Source of the DNA: an uncultured Chitinophagaceae bacterium
Lineage (GTDB): Bacteria; Bacteroidota; Bacteroidia; Chitinophagales; Chitinophagaceae
Reading direction: 5' to 3'
DNA: 8,743 nt
NCBI GenBank assembly: GCA_937897585.1
Contig: CALCNY010000009.1
Coordinates: forward strand, 1 to 8,743
Below, one piece after another: positions 7,087 to 8,743 of the stretch. How positions within the stretch are numbered: position 1 is the stretch's first letter; each line of letters starts with the position of its first letter. Below the pieces are notes generated by a model. That model was not told the origin of the DNA. It saw nothing but the letters and a program-made list of their open reading frames with translations, and searched no databases. The position numbers were made by a program, and so were the translations under genes.

Positions 7087-8743
7087 TTGAATAAAATATT
7101 TCGTTTGATATGCATTGGATTGTGCTTACATGTCAATGCCATTGCACAAACACCAAAATCTTACACCTCTTCAGAAATTTTATTACAGCTTAAAAAGTTG
7201 AATGTGCTGGGTTCGGTGCTATATGTTGCGGCCCATCCCGATGATGAGAACACGCGATTACTGGCATATCTCGCTAATGAGAAATTATACAAAACAGCCT
7301 ATCTCAGTATGACGCGTGGTGATGGTGGACAAAATTTAATCGGCGACGAACAAGGAATAGATTTGGGATTAATCAGAACACAAGAGTTATTGGCAGCAAG
7401 AAGAATAGACGGTGCGGAACAATTTTTTACTAGAGCCTATGATTTTGGTTTCAGTAAAAATCCTGAAGAAGCATTAAGAATTTGGAACCACGATAAGATT
7501 TTATATGATGTGGTGAAGATCATCAGGATGAATCGCCCGGATGTTATTATTTGCCGTTTTCCAACAACAGGTGAAGGTGGGCATGGTCATCACACGGCTT
7601 CTGCAATTTTAGCGCAGGAAGCTTACGAAGCTGCTGCTGATGCTACAAAATTCCCGGATCAATTGACAGGTAACATCACAACGTGGAAGGCTAAACGCTT
7701 GTTGTGGAACACATTTAATTTCGGTTCTACTAATACCCAAAAAGAAGATCAGTTTAAAATTGATGCAGGAGTTTATAATCCTTTGTTGGGTAAAACTTAC
7801 GGAGAAATTGCTTCATTAAGTAGGAGCCAACATGAGAGTCAGGGATTTGGTGTGCCGGCACAAAGAGGAGCTGCAATTGAATATTTCGCTACCATAAAAG
7901 GCGATGCTCCTGTGAATGAATTATTGGATGGCATCAACACGACATGGAATAGAATTGGTCAACAAGATGTTTCAAAAACATTGGATTCTATCATTTCAAA
8001 TTACGATATCAATAGTCCTGAAAAATCTGTAAAAGGATTGTTTTATTTACAAAGTCTGATTGAAAAAATACAAGATGAAAATTTCTGGAAACAAAAAAAA
8101 TTGAATGAAATCAATCAATTAATAATAGCTTGCTCAGGAATTTATGCAGAGGCTACAACAACGGAAGAAAAGATTGTAGAGAATGACAGCGCCACGATCA
8201 ATTTGAATTTATTTTCAAGAACAAAATTGAATGTAACTGATATTGAAGCCAGCTTTAATCAAAAAGTTTTTTCATTAGGTAATGTTGCCTCGAACAAATC
8301 GGTGAATCAAACGAAAACTATTTTATTTGATGGTAATCATGGTTTGTCTGAGCCTTATTGGTTGCGTTATGGTAAATCAGAAGGGAGTTTCAATGTGCCT
8401 GATACTTTGTTTACAGGAGCACCTCAAAATGTGCCCATTGAAGTTGAATTTTCTTGTAAAATTGATGGTCAGTTCATTCGTTTCAAAAAACCATTACAAT
8501 TTAAATATACCGATCCTGTAAAAGGAGAATATTATCAGCCTGTGGTAGTGGTTCCTTTATTGACCATTAGTCCAACAACTGCAATATTAGTTACTTCAAA
8601 TGATAAGCAGGTTAGTGTTAAAACAACAATCAATGCTTTTGCAAAAATTAATGTTTCAAATATTGCATTAAAAAATGCAGTAAACGAAAATAATCAGCCA
8701 ATAGAAAAAGAAATAACCAAGGATTTGTTTTTTAATAAAAATG
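7087..8743 (+). CDS. Secreted PIG-L/LmbE family deacetylase, partial at the right edge
   Basis: This is a predicted exported zinc-dependent deacetylase of the PIG-L/LmbE family, whose members remove acetyl groups from GlcNAc-type sugars. 552 codons are visible with no stop. The frame opens after TAA 7072-7074 and the only start before the signal peptide is TTG 7087; the next in-frame ATG lies inside the catalytic domain. The signal peptide (about 1-20) probably ends at AIA before QTPK. The catalytic domain keeps AHPDDE with H50, D52 and D53 (zinc ligands and general base by analogy with MshB) and GEGGHGHHTAS with H166 and H169 as the second metal/catalytic pair. It also has a TRGDGGQN loop. 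QHESQGFGVPAQRG and AAIEYF are characteristic of the long Bacteroidota members. The region after about residue 290 is helical and then beta-rich, of unknown role, and continues off the window. The gene follows the M14 peptidase by 22 bases, so the two are probably co-expressed. Family call is strong; the substrate is not determined. Confidence 0.92.
   Translation, partial: MNKIFRLICIGLCLHVNAIAQTPKSYTSSEILLQLKKLNVLGSVLYVAAHPDDENTRLLAYLANEKLYKTAYLSMTRGDGGQNLIGDEQGIDLGLIRTQELLAARRIDGAEQFFTRAYDFGFSKNPEEALRIWNHDKILYDVVKIIRMNRPDVIICRFPTTGEGGHGHHTASAILAQEAYEAAADATKFPDQLTGNITTWKAKRLLWNTFNFGSTNTQKEDQFKIDAGVYNPLLGKTYGEIASLSRSQHESQGFGVPAQRGAAIEYFATIKGDAPVNELLDGINTTWNRIGQQDVSKTLDSIISNYDINSPEKSVKGLFYLQSLIEKIQDENFWKQKKLNEINQLIIACSGIYAEATTTEEKIVENDSATINLNLFSRTKLNVTDIEASFNQKVFSLGNVASNKSVNQTKTILFDGNHGLSEPYWLRYGKSEGSFNVPDTLFTGAPQNVPIEVEFSCKIDGQFIRFKKPLQFKYTDPVKGEYYQPVVVVPLLTISPTTAILVTSNDKQVSVKTTINAFAKINVSNIALKNAVNENNQPIEKEITKDLFFNKN

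Noticed and set aside
8327..8521. Plus-strand open frame of 64 codons
   Set aside because: It is out of frame within the PIG-L deacetylase, whose own frame is open throughout.

Overview
The window looks like chromosomal DNA from a member of the Bacteroidota, probably Chitinophagales/Chitinophagaceae-like. The evidence is low GC with strong A/T codon preference, A-rich leaders without Shine-Dalgarno sequences, a candidate -33 TTTG / -7 TAnnTTTG-type promoter, and protein families typical of that phylum. The taxonomic call is inferred from protein style, not from a marker gene.

Layout: positions 1-4298 (minus strand) hold most of one very large envelope gene, a TamB-type translocation/assembly protein whose C-terminal end lies off the left edge. 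A single in-frame TGA at 2745-2747 splits it into a 517-residue AsmA-like N-terminal part and a continuing open frame of about 914 codons that ends in the TamB C-terminal domain. The frame is the same on both sides and no other stop occurs, so the lesion is one base change (real or a sequence error) or a readthrough stop, not a frameshift or old decay. The 5' end is also odd: no ATG start exists between the upstream stop and the membrane helix.

Positions 4299-4580 are a divergent intergenic region. It holds a candidate minus-strand promoter and a cluster of degenerate repeats of about 26 bp. On the plus strand follow two secreted enzymes separated by 22 bp and probably co-transcribed: an 827-residue M14 zinc carboxypeptidase-like protein with a glutamine-amidotransferase-like C-terminal domain (4581-7064), and a PIG-L/LmbE-type deacetylase that starts at TTG 7087 and runs off the right edge with 552 codons visible.

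The plus-strand pair joins a metallopeptidase and an N-acetyl-sugar deacetylase-type hydrolase, both with Sec signal peptides. This suggests joint processing of glycopeptide or envelope material outside the cytoplasm, but the substrate is unknown. TamB would act separately, in lipid or protein transport to the outer membrane. I see no mobile element, CRISPR array, RNA gene or phage gene. The most notable features are the interrupted tamB, the non-ATG starts and the intergenic repeats; nothing here is clearly a new biological system.
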